Shown: positions 45,568-57,589, numbered from the stretch's first letter. The stretch is DNA of 64,000 nucleotides from Pleurodeles waltl (GCF_031143425.1 NC_090445.1:1197996691-1198060690); one strand, 5' to 3'. Made by a program: numbers and translations. The notes: generated by a model from the letters alone, not told the origin.

Positions 45568-47341
45568 CTACTGGTCCAAAGAAATAATGAACAGAAAAAC
45601 CTCAGACAGAGGGGCAGAAAGGGGAACAGATTTGTTGGTACACCATGCTACAAATTTATGCCAACAACAGGCGTATACAGTTTTGATTGATGGACGCCTG
45701 GCTGCCAAGATAACATCACAGACTTCGGGTGGAAGGGCAAAAGCCAGCAACTATTGCCACTCAATCTCCACGCATGAAGGCGGAGGTTGGACAGGTTCGG
45801 GTGAAGAGCCGTCCCCTGTTGCTGCGACAGAAGATCAACCCGAAGAGGCTGTCTGAGTGGAGGATCGATGGACATGCTCAATAGCTCTGGATACCATACC
45901 CTCCGTGCCCAATCCGGAGCCACCAAGATGACTTGGGCCCGGTCGTTCCTGATTTTCTTGAGAACTCTGGGCAGAAGAGGTATAGGTGGAAAGGCTTAAA
46001 GGAGGCCAGATTTCCACTTGAGACGAAAAGCGTCTCTGAGCGAGTGCTGCCTTGGAAACTCCAACATGCAAAACAGCTGACATTGCGCGTTCTCTGCGGA
46101 GGTGAACAGATCTAACCAAGGCTCTCCCCACTGCTGAAAGAGACCTTGCACCACCTCCAGATGGAGACGTAATTCGTGATCAGCTGTGCATCGATGGCTG
46201 AATTCGTCCTGTCTGGTGTTGAGGGAGCCCGCCAGATGTTGAACCATCAGGGTAATGCCCTGATGTTCCAGCCATGTCCAGAGGCGTAGTGCCTCCTGAC
46301 AAAGGGTCCAGGACCCTACTCCACCCTGTTTGTTGCAGTACCACATGGCGGTAGTATTGTCTGAACACCTGTACCACTTTCCCTTTGAGAGAGGGAAGGA
46401 ATGTTTTCAACGCAAGCCTAATTACCCGGAGATCCAGAAGATTGATATGGAGCCAACTCCACCGCAGACCAGAGTCCTCTGATCTCCGCCTCCCCCATGT
46501 GGCCGCCCCAACCCTGAAGTGACGCAACTGTCACTATAGAGAGATCTGGTTGGGGAAAGGAGTGGGATCTGCCATGGACCCAATGCGGAATCGAAAGCCA
46601 CCACTGCAGGTCTTTTGCAGTCCCCTCCGAGGTCTGGACTTCAGGTTCCACTGCGGAGCCCGCATATGCCATCTGACATGTGTTACTAGGAGGATGCAGG
46701 AGGCCATGAGGCCCTGCAGCCTCAGAGTCTGTCTCACCGAAACCTAAGACTGAGGCTGAAAGATCGGAATCATAGCCTGAATGTCTTGGACTCTATTTTC
46801 AGGAGGATAAGCCCGAAAATGCACTGTGTCCAGAACCGCTCCGATTAAAGGGAGCGTCTGAGAGGGAGTCAGGTGTGACTTTGGCACGTTTATAGTGAAC
46901 CCCAGCGTGTGCATGAGGTTCACTGTAGTCTGAAGGTGGGAGACAACTTTCTGGGGCGAGTCCACCTTCAACAGCAAGTCGTCGAGGTAGGGTAAGACAG
47001 ACCCCTAACCAGCGCAGATGAGCTGCAAACACCACCATCACTTTCGTGAACACCCGAGGGGTGCTGGTAAGGCCGAAGGGGAGCACAGTGAACTGAAAGT
47101 ACTTGTGACCTACCACGAATCATAGGTAACGTCTGTGGGCAGCCAGGATGGGGATGTGGAAATAAGCGTCCTGCAAGTCCAATGCTACCATCCAGTCTCC
47201 TGGGTTCAAGGCAGACAGAACCTGGGCCGGAGGTGACCTCGGTGGCTGGAGCGAAGGGGTGGAACCCGAAGGCCCGTCAGCCGAACCCCTTGCGCCCGAA
47301 GGTACCGTATCAGGGTCGGACCACCCAAAGATGAGGCGCAT
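45568..47341 (-). pseudogene. DIRS family 1 pol remnant (copy C)
   Basis: In minus-strand order: 47341-47120 starts with gag sequence (MRLIFGWSDPDTVPSG) and passes in the same frame into RT (QVLSALNPGDWMVALDLQDAYF), showing a deletion fusion. 47116-46799 holds PFGLTSTPRVFTK. A PYLDD motif is readable at about 46970-46990, followed by LLKVDSPQKVVSHLQ (46977-46744). RNase H and the methyltransferase-like part follow (46672-45835, with VAPDWARRVWYPE at about 45900). 45750-45568 is the recombinase N-terminus (RRPSIKTVYACCWHKFVAWC). Frames shift repeatedly, so nothing here can make a full protein. Confidence 0.75.
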
Positions 47342-47830
47342 GACCTCATAAAACTCTTTAAGCTGGGCGGGGTCACTCCATCTCCGGGAAAATCGGAGCC
47401 GACCCAGAGGCAGGCTCAGAGGACGGAGGCCTTGTGCGTGGATGCTCCTCCCGCATCACGTTGGCCGAGCGACGGGGAGAAGTCGGAGAGCGATGGGACT
47501 TCGATGACTTCTTACCTTGACCAGAGGATTTGGAAGACAAGTGGTGATGACTCCGTGACTGATTGAGACCTTCCTCTCGAGCGAGACCGGGACATACGTG
47601 GACTCTAGTGCCGGGCCGCCAGGAGCTTCAGGGACCACTCCCTCAAAGCCTTCAGGTGCATTGCCTCAAAGCCTTTGGATAGTGGTCACACTCGAGACAC
47701 CACAGACAAATCCAATGAGGATCCGACACCGACATCGTACAAGGACAGTCCTCGCACGGCTTGAAATCGTTCTTCAGGGACATCCTCAATGCACCACATT
47801 TTCACAGAAAAACTAAACAAATCGGTCGAA
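47342..47830 (-). pseudogene. DIRS family 1 gag N-terminal remnant (copy C)
   Basis: A minus-strand frame near 47650-47780 encodes KPCEDCPCTMSVSDPHWICL followed by WCLECDHYPK, a Cys/His module comparable to the start of the family-2 and family-3 gags. Copies A and B have lost this part. Frames are broken further downstream. Confidence 0.6.
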
Positions 47831-48095
47831 TTCGGCCAAAAAAATAGCCAGGGCAGCTCTTCTCCGGATCAGCGCATGACGCAGAACGAAAAGAACTGAT
47901 GTCACGGAGCGAGGGCGGCGTCTATGTACTACTCCCGACTTCATCATGGCGATGCCGCCAATGACGCCCGCGGAGCTGACCGACGCCACCTACCAACGAG
48001 CAAGGGTATTACTCGAAGAAACATTTCCAGATCCCGTCGGACGCCTGGGGGAAATTCTAAGGTAAGGAATCTGCAACTAGAAGTCTATCAGATGA

Positions 48096-48443
48096 AGCTG
48101 TTTTTTGAAATTCTACACAGTGATGAAAACAAACATTTTAATAGGATCAAACAAAATCTAGACCGTTTAGTTGGTGACAGGCAAATGAAATATTTGCTGA
48201 AACCAGAGCTACACACATTATGTGGGCTATAAAGTTCTATAGTTAAAACTGCATGTCTGTGGAAATTTAACAACCATTTTAATTGTAAACGTGCTACTGG
48301 TAAAAGACAAAACACTACTACTACCATGCTATAGAACTATATTCCTGACAGTGTGCTCCAAAATGCACCACCCTCTACATAATACTGCCATACACTTTCC
48401 TACTGAATAGATGTGGCTCATTTACTACACTCCTAGTGACAGA
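48096..48443. other. No recognised feature
   Basis: AT-rich, non-coding stretch between two DIRS fragments. Confidence 0.4.
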
Positions 48444-48707
48444 TTTTTCCCCATCCCTTTGACTTCAGTGATCCAACATTGATCGTAGCACTGGTGAGGC
48501 AGAAGGGGAGCACAGCAAAGTGAAAATGCTCCTGGCCTACTGAACCACAAGTAGCTTCTGTGGTTTTGCAGGATAGGTACATGGAAGCAGGTATCCTGGA
48601 CATCCCCAGTCACCATCCACTCACCTGGATTCAGGGCAATCAAACTGGGCCAAAGTGAGCGTCTTGAAGGTGTCTTCCCCACATAAAGGTATTTAGAGGG
48701 CGAAGAT
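48444..48707 (-). pseudogene. DIRS family-1-like RT fragment (copy D, distal part)
   Basis: Encodes ALNPGEWMVTGDVQDTCFHV then PILQNHRSYLWF, aligning with ALDLGDWMVVLDLQDAYFHI and PILPAHRRYLQF of copy A, with many substitutions including loss of the catalytic Asp context (LDLQDAYF became GDVQDTCF). Upstream it breaks off at 48708, where the family-3 element starts. The preceding part of the RT reappears at 54840-55085 on the far side of that element, so both belong to one old copy. Confidence 0.65.
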
Positions 48708-49051
48708 GAAAATTAGTTACTTACCTTAACTGTGGTTCTCCAGGATTGGTATCTTTCAGAGATTCACATGCTTGAATCATCCCCGCTGTCGAGGTGGGAG
48801 TCTCACGGTAACTTCAAATACATATAGCAGTAAGTGTAACACAGTAGGCCCTAGTGGCCCAACTAGGCACTTTTATACCCTATCCATGTTCTTTTGTAAA
48901 AAAAAGGAACCAAACTTGCGCTACAGCCAATCAGCCGTCAACACCCTCTAGAATGCTCCCAACAGAGGCTGCTTCCCTCAGATTTTCTAGTACAAGTGTG
49001 AAGCAGAAAGTTAATCTATAAGGGGAGCCTCTGAGGGGAGGAGGGTGGGTC

Positions 49052-49154
49052 GCATGTGAATCTATGAAAGGTACCAATACTGGAGAACAACAGTTACAGG
49101 TAAGTAACTAATTTTCTTCTCCAGAATTGGATCTTTCATAGCTTCACATGCTTG
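49052..49154. repeat. DIRS-3 internal complementary region
   Basis: 49052-49116 is the inverted complement of the left terminus (48708-48770) and 49117-49154 of the right terminus (54758-54797), meeting at CTAATTTTC/TTCTCCAG. Confidence 0.85.
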
Positions 49155-49439
49155 AATTAGAGTAGTGAACAGTAATATTGTTTAATTAGGTACTAGCTGT
49201 ATTATCATAATAATAACAATAATAACGACAGGAGTAATCCTTCTCCTAGCCACTATTCGATAGCAATATGCCAATCGTCACAGGAAGATAACAATAAGCA
49301 CAATAATCAAACATCATAACTATCAAGCTAATCACAACAATAATAACTACAATAATCATTATAAGCAAAAATATTAATCTTGACCAGATTAAGGAAATGT
49401 AGTTCACATACCCTTTTCTTGGAAGGTGGGATGACCAGA

Positions 49440-50470
49440 GGCTTACCTTAACGGAATAGATGCCTCAGCACTGCTTGCCCCACCGCTGTGTCCATGTTAT
49501 TCATCTCTGACACAGTAGTGTCTTGTGAAAGTATGTTGGCTAGACCATGGGGCCGCTCTACAAATATCCTGCAAGGGCACTCCCGTAAAGAGCGCTGCCG
49601 ACGTGGCTACTATCCTTGTAGAGTGGGCTCTAACTCTGCTGTGGAGCTATCTACTGGCTTGAGCATGACAGAATTGGATTGCTAGGCCAATCCACCTTGC
49701 AATAGTCTGTTTAGACACTAGGGAGCACTTCCTCACATCCCAAAAGGCCACAAATAACTGGTCTGACTTGCGGATGTTCCGCATTCTTTGAAGGTAACAT
49801 TTCTAACATTTCTTAATATCCAACAAGTGCAACGTTTTTTCTGCTACTGTCTGTGGGTTAGGAAAAAAAGGTTTTAAAAAAGACTGGTTCATTCAAATGG
49901 AAACTTGAGGGTACCTTCGGAATGTATTTAGGATTCGTCCTAAGAATTATGCCAGTAGTGGTGAAGTGAAGAAAAGACTCTTTGATAGTGAAGGCCTGCA
50001 TGTCACTTACTCTTTTGGCTGGAGTAAGAGACAGCAACAACGCCGTTTTCCATGAGATGAATTTCAGCTCCGCCCTGTGGACTGGCTCAAAAGGGGGTTT
50101 CATGAGTTGTCCAAATACCACGTTTAGGGACCATAACGTGGCGGTTTACGTACCAGTGGAAAAGCTCGAAAAAGACCCCTAAGAAACGGTTTCACAATCC
50201 TGGTAGAATATAACGAGGCAGTGTTTTGAGATCTGCAGTACCTTGAAATTGCTGCCACATGCACTAGGATGGACGAGTACAAGAGCCCAGATTTTGCCAA
50301 ATATGGAAGTACTTGCTTCGGAAACAAAGATAGGATGGATTCCTTCTGCAGCACACCACACACAAAAACGCTTCCATTTCAGTCTGTAAGCCTCATTGGT
50401 GGTGTCCGCCCTGGCCTTGGCTAGGATTGCCCTACAGTGAGAGGTCCGAAGTGGCGTATTCATTGAATTC
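49440..50470 (-). pseudogene. DIRS-3 tyrosine recombinase remnant
   Basis: N-terminal core-binding part (ADTTNEAYRLKWKRFCVWC, about 50440-50370), then 50363-50124 and 50121-49858 with the first catalytic region LTPAKRVSDMQAF. Farther on, 49640-49500 is readable in one frame as RAHSTRIVATS with the HxxR box, then PLQDICRAAPWSSQHTFTRH and the nucleophile Tyr in RHYC. Frames are interrupted between 49858 and 49640. It would have inserted the element; now inactive. Catalytic residues themselves are still present. Confidence 0.75.
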
Positions 50471-51243
50471 AGGAGCCAGGCCGACAAGTGCAGAGATGAA
50501 GGATCCGGATGCCTGACCTGGCCCTGGTGCATGGTCAAAAGGGTTGGCGTCTGTCTGAGTAGCACATGTGGCTGTTCCGAGAACATGAGGAGTTCTGTGA
50601 ACCACACCAGTCTGGGCCACCTGGGTGCTATTAGCAGAAGGCGACATCCTTCTGGCTTCATCTTGCTGACTATCCTTGGTATCCGTGGGATCAGAGAAAA
50701 AGCGTCGGTATAGACACCTGACCATCTCATCAAAAACACATTCCCCCACTACCCTTGTTGGGGGCGCCAGCTTGCATAATAGGGGCATTTCTTGTTCTCA
50801 TATGTGGCAAACAGATCGAGATTTGGTCTGCCCCATAACCGGAAGAGTTGGCTGAGAACCTCCTGGTCTAGTTCCCACCCGTGATACGGGATATTCGTCC
50901 TGCTCAAAGTGTCTGCTAGGATGTTGGTATGTCCTGGCATGTGCTCCACACTCAGGGAATTGTTTGCTACGGCCCATTTCCAGATGTACTGAGCTTGTTG
51001 TGAGAGCTGTAGAGACCTTGTACCACCCTGCTTGTTTAGATAAAACATGCTTGTGGTATTGTCCGTCCTGATCAAAACATCTGAGTTCTGAAGTCTTGGC
51101 AGAAAAGCTTTTAGAGCCAAATCTATTGCCTTGAGCTCTAGCTGGTTTATGTGGAGTTGCTTGTCCTTTCGAGTCCAGTACCCGCTTATTTGCAAATCCT
51201 GAAAATGGGCACCCCAACCCTCGACGGACGCATCCGTTGTCAC
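50179..51243 (-). pseudogene. DIRS-3 RNase H and methyltransferase-like remnant
   Basis: 51243-50749 is an open RNase H domain of 164 residues: D in TTDASVEGWGAH, E in INQLELKAI, D in IRTDNTTSM, and ILADTLSR, so all four acidic positions remain. It ends with LDLFATYENKKCPYYASW. 50739-50179 continues in another frame with RWSGVYTDAFS and LLIAPRWPRLVWFTELL, the methyltransferase-like segment, and runs into the recombinase N-terminus. RNase H removes template RNA during cDNA synthesis. Separated from RT by at least two frame breaks. Confidence 0.78.
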
Positions 51244-51731
51244 TATGTAGCGAGGTACTTAAGGAACAAATGTGAGGCCGCTGGACAAGTTGGCCAGTGT
51301 CGCCCATCAAGACATGGCAGCCTGCACTGCCGGTGTGATGAGAATTTGGTCCTAGAAGGAACCCTGCACCTGAAGCCAATGAGCATCCAATTGCTCCTGT
51401 AGGGGTCGCATACATAGTCTGCAATTTGGGATCAGCGGAATGCATGACAAGATCATTCCCATTATTGACTTAAGTTTGAACTGAAACAAATCTTTTTGTC
51501 GAAAGCTTGTGGGCCAAGCTGGACAGCTTTTGTTTTCACTTCTGAGACGGGTATGCCTTGCTACGGACATTAGCCAGTACTGCTCCAAAGAAATTCAGTT
51601 TCTGCGTGGGGCAAATGTGTGATTTTTTTATAATTGATGGTAAGCTCGAGATCCTCGAACAACTGGAGGCAGGCAGTTGTGTGTTGTACCACCTAAGCTC
51701 TAGAGGATGCCTTGATGAGCCAGTCGTAGAG

Positions 51732-52311
51732 CTAGGGAAAATCCTGCATGCCCAACTGGCGTAGGTGTGCTGCTACTGGAGCTAACATCTTTGTAAAAAT
51801 TCTGGTGGCAGATTTCAAACCGAAGGGAAGGACACAAAACTGCAGATGCATACCAGCTACCATGAACCTGAGGAATTTGCGATGGTTTCGAATTACTGGG
51901 ATGTGAAAATACGCATCCTGGGGGTCTAGGAATGTCATGTGATCTCTGGGATTCAAGAGGCGCAAGATGTCCTGTGGCGTTACCATCCTGAACGACAGCT
52001 TCCTCAGGAACTTGTTTAATGATCTTAAGTCCAGAATGGGGTGCCAGTCTCCTGAAGGTTTCTTTACCAGAAAGAAGCGTGAATAGAATCCCCTGTTCCT
52101 GTGAAGAGTTGGGACCAGATCTATTGCCCCTTTGCGCAACATCACATACACTTCCTTGAGGAGTTGCTTTAATCGTGGAGGCAGCAGACCTGACGGAGGG
52201 GTTTTTGGTGGTCTCTGAACGAACTCCAGAGTATGCCCCTTGGCCACTATATCCAGCACCTACCTTTCGGATGTTATGCTTGACCATCGAAGGAAGTGAG
52301 AAGTGGTGCAA
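51732..52311 (-). pseudogene. DIRS-3 reverse transcriptase remnant
   Basis: 52259-51732 encodes the RT fingers and palm: GAIDLVPTLHRNRGFYSRFF, ILDLRSLNKFLRK, LDPQDAYFHIPV with the first catalytic Asp, and LPFGLKSATRIFTK. It ends in DFP-stop where relatives have FPYLDDWL; the following bases read LYDWLIK, so the YLDD motif is destroyed by a local change that also creates the stop (about 51730-51734). A stop also precedes VLDIVAKGHTLEF at 52260. Dead polymerase. Confidence 0.78.
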
Positions 52312-54487
52312 CCCCCAATTCTCGAGCCCCGGGTAGTGTTGGAAGCTGGTATGACTGTCTGGTCATTGCTTTTTGCCCGCATCCCTTCCAGAGCAATGGA
52401 TCTTCCCTTTGCGTGGTGTCTATAAGCGGCGGTAGGTGGCAACCGATAATGCTGCTGTTGCTGACTGTATTGTTGTCTGGCTCCTGCTGGAGAGGACTGG
52501 TACTGAGATCTATACTGTTGGAAACCACCCAGAAAGGAGTAACTTCTACCCCTCGCACCTCCAAAAGCCACCAACTTGGCATCCTCAGGCAAGTGGCCTA
52601 AATAAGCAGACATCATACCTGCCCAAGATGGCTAACTAGTTAGCCGCCTTCACTGTAAACACCACCACTGAGGAGAATTTCTTCCCAATATTGTCCAAAC
52701 GCCGTCCATCCCTGTCAGAAGGTGATGTGATTGGTGCCGAAGGGTTCTTTGAGCGACGCTGTGCCGCCTGAAAAATGACAGAATCTGGTTTCGGTTGGGA
52801 CACTGAGCAGGCCGGACTGTTATTAGGAGATTTATACTTCTTTTCCAGCCGTGGCATCCGTGAAGTTATTGTTGGCGGATTTTTCATTGCCTTCAACCCC
52901 TTCTGTCATAAAAAATCCACTATAGGAATAGCCCTAACCGACTTCTTTGAGGGCTCTTTAAAGTTGTATAAGAAACAATCAGTTTCCTTGGAGATAATGG
53001 GTAAGTCAAATCTTTTGGCTGCCCTTTCAATCAAATTATGGAAGCCCCCTATGTCCTCCGGGGGTGAATCAACTGGCCCTGCTGGTGGTGGTGATGGTGT
53101 AGGAATGAGGTATTCATCCCACTCACTAGGAGCTGTCTCCGTTATCTCACCTTCTTCCCTCTCCTCATCTGTAGAGATATGATCATCCTGTGGTTGGTGA
53201 ACAAACGGAATGCTTCTGTGTGGCGCTCCTGGGTAACTGGTAACCGGGGTTTGCAGAGGTATCTGCGGGTTGTAGGGCCTGGATGGAGTCACTGGCATCG
53301 ATGGTGGAAACCTTCGATAATCTTTCAACATACCCTGGAGGTCTGACACTAACGATCTAGGCATGGGAAAGGAAGGCTCCATCTCAAATGCGGGGTATGG
53401 TGGATACTGTTGGAGTGCTGCACCAAACATTACCTCCTCCTGAGAATAAATGTCATTGTCATCATCTAGGAGATGCTGAGGAGGGTACGGCATCACCTTG
53501 CTTAGGGAGGTATGCCTCTGTAGAATTGGAGATGTTTTTTCCCCCATGGTGATGAGGGAGGAATCTTACTGAGTCCTGTTGCACCATGAAATCTCCTGAA
53601 GATGGTGCAGTCGTTGACGGCTGCGCTGACAAAACCTCTGATTTCGACAGTTCTCCCGACGACGACTTCGGCGGTGGACTTTTTATCATCGACGGTTGCC
53701 CAGTCGACTCTGCTGTTGTCGCTGGTGTGCTCGTCGACAGTACCTTTTTCGCCGTTATCAGGTGTCTCTTCGACAGGAGTGCCACGGTCGATGGATGGAA
53801 CGAGGTTTCCGTCGTCGTTGCCTTCTTATAGCTCTTGGTGGTAATGATAGTCATCGATTAAAGTGGTGATGACGTAACGATCATTGGGGACACTGCTGTA
53901 GTAAACGTCGATGTTACAGTTGCCCCAGTGACTGTCGACATGGTCGATGGGGTCGTTGTTGGTGGGCCTTTTTTGGCAGTATATGAGGAAAATCTTTACC
54001 GGGTCCTTTTCCGGCGACAGAGACAGAGAGGCATTACTTGGGGGTGCCTTTTTTCCGCACAGGTGTGGTAGGCTCTGAGTGAAACTTTTTTGAGTCTTAA
54101 TTGGGATCCTGAGGTAACACTCTCCTGGCGCTTATGTTTCTCCACAGAAATATATTTTGTCTTTTTAGCCACCTTTCTTGAAGGCTCAGTTTTCCTTTCT
54201 CTCCAGGTCTTTTTAAAGAGTGAGAAGTGTGAGATGAGGCTTCACTCATCTGAAGGCGGATTTTCCATGGCCGCCTGGTTTTGGAGCCACAACAAAATCC
54301 TACCCTCATGGTCCTTGAGGGTTTTGTGACTGAAGGTGCAAAAGATCTTACATTCTCTCACCTTGTGATCTGGATGCAGGCTGTAGATGCATTTCTTGTG
54401 GGGATCATCAATATGAAGTATTTTCTTCCTACAACTGCCACAGTCTCTGAAAAGTCCTTTCTCAGTCTGTTGGGACATATTGTCCAC
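52260..54487 (-). pseudogene. DIRS-3 gag remnant
   Basis: 54487-54242 begins MDNMSQQTEKGLFRDCGSCR and has C-G-S-C, then DDPHKKCIYSLHPDH and CKIFC, the same Cys/His layout as the other DIRS gags. Low-complexity Ser/Thr/Pro-rich sequence follows in shifted frames (53854-53462), then 53547-52906, which is Pro/acidic-rich, 52896-52636 (LEKKYKSPNNSPACSVSQPK, matching KKYKPPPTDPAFITTQLPPD of family 2), and a Gln/Arg/Gly-rich tail (52616-52260). Several frameshifts. RNA-binding role inferred from family. Confidence 0.7.
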
Positions 54488-54797
54488 TGCAAAGCTGGGT
54501 TCTCTGAGAGAAAATAATCCTGTCAGAAGAATAAGCTGACCAGAGCAGAGAATCTGAGGGAAACAGCCTCTGTTGGGAGTATTCTAGAGGGTGTTGACGC
54601 CTGATTGGCTGTAGCTCAAGTTTTGTTCCTTTTTATAAAAGAACATGGATAGGCTATAAAAGTGCCTATTTTGGGTCATTAAGGCCTAGTGTGTTACACT
54701 TACTGCTATATGTATTTGAAGTTACAGTGAGACTCCCACTTTGACGACGGGGATGACTCAAGCATATGAATCTATGAAAGATCCAATACTGGAGGAA

Positions 54798-55085
54798 GGC
54801 ATTAGGCCTTCATTAGCACAAAAACACAGTGGTAATAAAAACAAGTCCCCATTCATGGAGCCGGAACATTGATTCTTTCGCCAAAACAGCCTAAACACAC
54901 TTGAAGCAAGATGGAGAGGTGGTCCTCTGAAAGACTCTCCAATGTGGGCAGAATATGCAGCAGGTTGAAAAGGATTGGCAGGGCATAGCCCAGTTAAACT
55001 ATCTAAAGGACCTGCCTGTCAGGTGTTATATTTTGCCACCCTTGGAGGAAATATTTGATAATGCCTCCCACAAGGAGGTTGTGTG
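54798..55085 (-). pseudogene. DIRS family-1-like pre-RT/RT fragment (copy D, proximal part)
   Basis: One minus-strand frame, with three stops, reads GWQNITPDRQVL, stop, IV, stop, LGY and later LSEDHLSILLQVCLG ending INVPAP. This aligns with HWEAITTDRWVLQIVQRG and IPEDHLALLCLEVVALLAKG ending ERVPAP in copy A (19028-19255). It then continues weakly up to the family-3 insertion at 54797 and picks up at 48707. Old, heavily mutated. Confidence 0.6.
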
Positions 55086-55930
55086 CCACTAAGGGCAAAC
55101 TAAAGCTACGTGAACGCTCTTAGAGCTGGTTTCCCCGTTTCTTAGCTGCATTTTAGATTTAATATTTTACATGTTTTAGCTGCATCACTTGTAGCAATGA
55201 CCTTTTACACACTTCACCTGCGTGATATTATTAAAATATTCTGTACGAGTTGCTTGTTTTACTTCGCGTTTGCTCTACATGTAATTAGTATCATTCTGTC
55301 CAAGGTTAGGAACACAATACACAATATACTAGTGCTTGTGTTGCCCGTTCAGGAGACAGCTTCTACCATCTAGACATAGCAATGCATCAGCTGTTCTTAC
55401 AACACAGGGTGATTTTATTATACAAATGATGCACTGACCCGGAAGGGGCAGAGGGGCAGTCCAGCCCAACCATCTTGGGATTAACAGTGTGTTCAACATG
55501 CAGCTTAGCTGGCGCTAATCTACCAGTTTCTCAATAGTACTGCCTTCTACGCTACAGGCGGACTCCTGACTATTTCCAGGTACGAGGCTAAGGCTAATCC
55601 TATAGATTGGTCAGCCGGAAGGTTAGACCTGCTATGATCTCCGTACATCCTTGGGTAGGAGCCTCTAGAATTCATTTACCATGGCTGGATTGTTCATTAT
55701 CGACCATGTTCACCACACTCGTCACTTTGGTTGTTTTATCAGCCTAAATACCGCAGATCATTCTCTCCATGCAGGATTATGTCTATTTCAATAAACATAT
55801 TGAAAACTTCTCATATCTCTTGTGTTTCGTCTGGGCATGCATGAGTAATACAATGAAAGGGTGAAATCTGTTTCCACGACTTCCCTGAGGAGTCAGTTTC
55901 ATGTTCAGGCTGCCATAATCACCTTTCACT
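55086..55930. other. No recognised feature
   Basis: AT-rich stretch between the gag-like and RT-like parts of copy D. No motif seen; possibly a further unrecognised insertion. Confidence 0.35.
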
Positions 55931-57219
55931 CTGGCAGGGTTGGGGGTGTAGTTGAAGCACTGTAAGCTAGCCAGGAATTGGACTAACAGTTACCAATGGC
56001 GTGGAAGGACTCAGGTTTCATAAATTCTGAACTTCTGCCATACTAAATACACAGTCCCATCATCTTAGTAGGAACCATTTATGAGTCATTCAAGCCTTCA
56101 TTGAATAGCAGTAAAGGTTCAAAGGAAGCTTGCCAAGGCTGAAAGGCTTCAGTTAGCACATTGGTCTTAATTTCCAGAGAAGGCAGCCCGTATCACTTAC
56201 AGTAAAGAATGCACTCATCCATTAATGGCCCAGGGTAGTACATGATCCTATGCCTGGTGAATTGTCCAAACCACTGCCCTCCTCCAAATCTATGTAGATT
56301 GTGATCATAGAGTTGGGGAAAACAACTCCATCCTCGAAAGCTGGTTGATTTTGATCTAAGTCTGAACCAAAATGTTGGGAGTATTCAGACTGAATTGGGA
56401 CTGTCGGTATGGTTTCAAAATGCTACCTCGGTCGGGGTTAAGAACAATTCAGCTCTGGTTGGGAGAAAACTTGTAGGACAAGTTTTTGTAGTGATCTGAA
56501 TGTGTGGACATCAAAGGGAACTGGTGTGTATTTAGGTGCCAGATTCTGAATTTGCTTTGATCAGACAAGAACCAGAGGAGTGTTGAGGAGGCATTGATAG
56601 TGCAGAGGGTCTATTTAAAGCTGTATCCCAACGGGAGGCTTCTGTGGATCTTTGGTCCCAAAGGCACACCAAAAGAACATGGAAGGGTGCCCAATTTACA
56701 CATTGCCTCTTCAAAGGCCTCAATCTGTTGCAATGTTGCTGATGGCCCCAGAATGTCAGAGTACATCCTGCTTGCCTTACTTGTGTTCCTGTCAAGACTT
56801 CAAATGTGACTAGGACCTGTTACAGAAATGATCAGCACCCTAGACCTCCAGCAAAAAGCAGAACTTGTGTGGCTTTTTTGGGTGTTCGGGAACGAACAGC
56901 TTCACTTCACAGTCCCATTTCGCCTTCAGATTCGTAAGGACACTCCTCCCAGTACCTGAGGTTGTGCTCTGAACCAAAATCTGATGCATATCTTGTGGAC
57001 TGTCTTCCACAGACATGTGTTTGCAACAGTTGCTACAAGGTTTAAGCACTAGCTTTAGTAAGAGGCATAGTTCTCTTGAGCAAAGCAAAACAAAATTAGA
57101 CATTTGAGAAAAAAATAAACTTGTCAACTGATGAGCAAAAAGTGGGAGCCAGCTCCAGATCCACATACAAAAGCGCAGAAAGAAAGGAACTTCCATCAAC
57201 ATGCAGGGGTGGTGCATAT
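55931..57219 (-). pseudogene. DIRS family-1-like gag remnant (copy D)
   Basis: Near 57000-57050 the minus strand encodes LKPCSNCCKHMSVEDS, matching KPCEDCPCTMSVSD of copy C. Near 56230-56390 it encodes SDLDQNQPAFEDGV and later LEEGSGLDNSPGIGS, matching SDLFSYEYEFEDGL and GKASGLDTSPDTG of copy A in the same order. At about 56095-56160 the DNA itself resembles copy A at 19890-19960 (CTTCATTGAATGG/AG). Stops and shifts throughout. The 5' side is cut at 57220 by a family-2 element, and the terminus of copy D reappears beyond that element at about 63190. Confidence 0.55.
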
Positions 57220-57431
57220 GGAAAATGTCACTTACCCAGTGTACATCTGTTCGTGGCATTAGTCGCTGCAGATTCACATGCTGTGCATAGTCCGCCGTCT
57301 GGTGTTGGGTCGGAGTGTTACAAGTTGTTTTTCTTCAAAGAAGTCTTTTCGAGTCACGAGACCGAGGGACTCCTCCTACTTTGGTTCCATTGCGCATGGG
57401 CGTCGACTCCATGTTAGATTGTTTTCCCCGC
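57220..57431. repeat. DIRS-2 element 2, left terminus
   Basis: Inverted partner of 62911-63093 from about 57260 inwards (CACATGCTGTGCATAGTCCG versus the complement at 63045-63065). The outer 40 bp are unique to this end, as in element 1. Confidence 0.85.
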
Positions 57432-57589
57432 AGAGGGTGAGGTAGGAGTTGTGTATGTTAGTAATAGTGCCCATGCAATGGAATGAATAAGTATGTACAA
57501 AATGAAGGTTAAAGTAATATATTTACAAATGTACAAATGTTGAAGATTACTTCCAAACGGCTACAGGCTCCCGGGGAGGCGGGTGGGCG

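Larger units (their letters stand above)
45538..48095 (-). mobile_element. DIRS family 1, copy C, right part
   Basis: Continuation of the element split at 39655. The right terminus at about 48055-48095 reads AAGGTAAGGAATCTGCAACT. It contains the recombinase N-terminus, the methyltransferase-like region, RNase H, RT and gag start, and has an internal deletion joining gag to RT near 47230. It lacks the 410-bp insertion of A/B: the empty site is ATAGCTCTGGATACC at 45881-45895. Confidence 0.8.
48708..54797 (-). mobile_element. DIRS family 3 element (broken)
   Basis: A 6.1-kb minus-strand element. Inverted termini of about 240 bp (about 48749-48990 with about 54550-54770) share the CCTATCCATGTTCTTTT and TAACACAGTAGGCC/GGCCTAGTGTGTTA blocks. 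An internal complementary region lies at 49052-49154. Order is gag, RT, RNase H, methyltransferase-like, recombinase, all present but with stops and frameshifts. It is inserted inside the RT of family-1 copy D. Confidence 0.85.

Noticed and set aside
54841..57219. Host exon candidates in the AT-rich gap
   Set aside because: The only coding similarity found is to DIRS gag and RT with multiple stops; no splice-bounded open exon seen.
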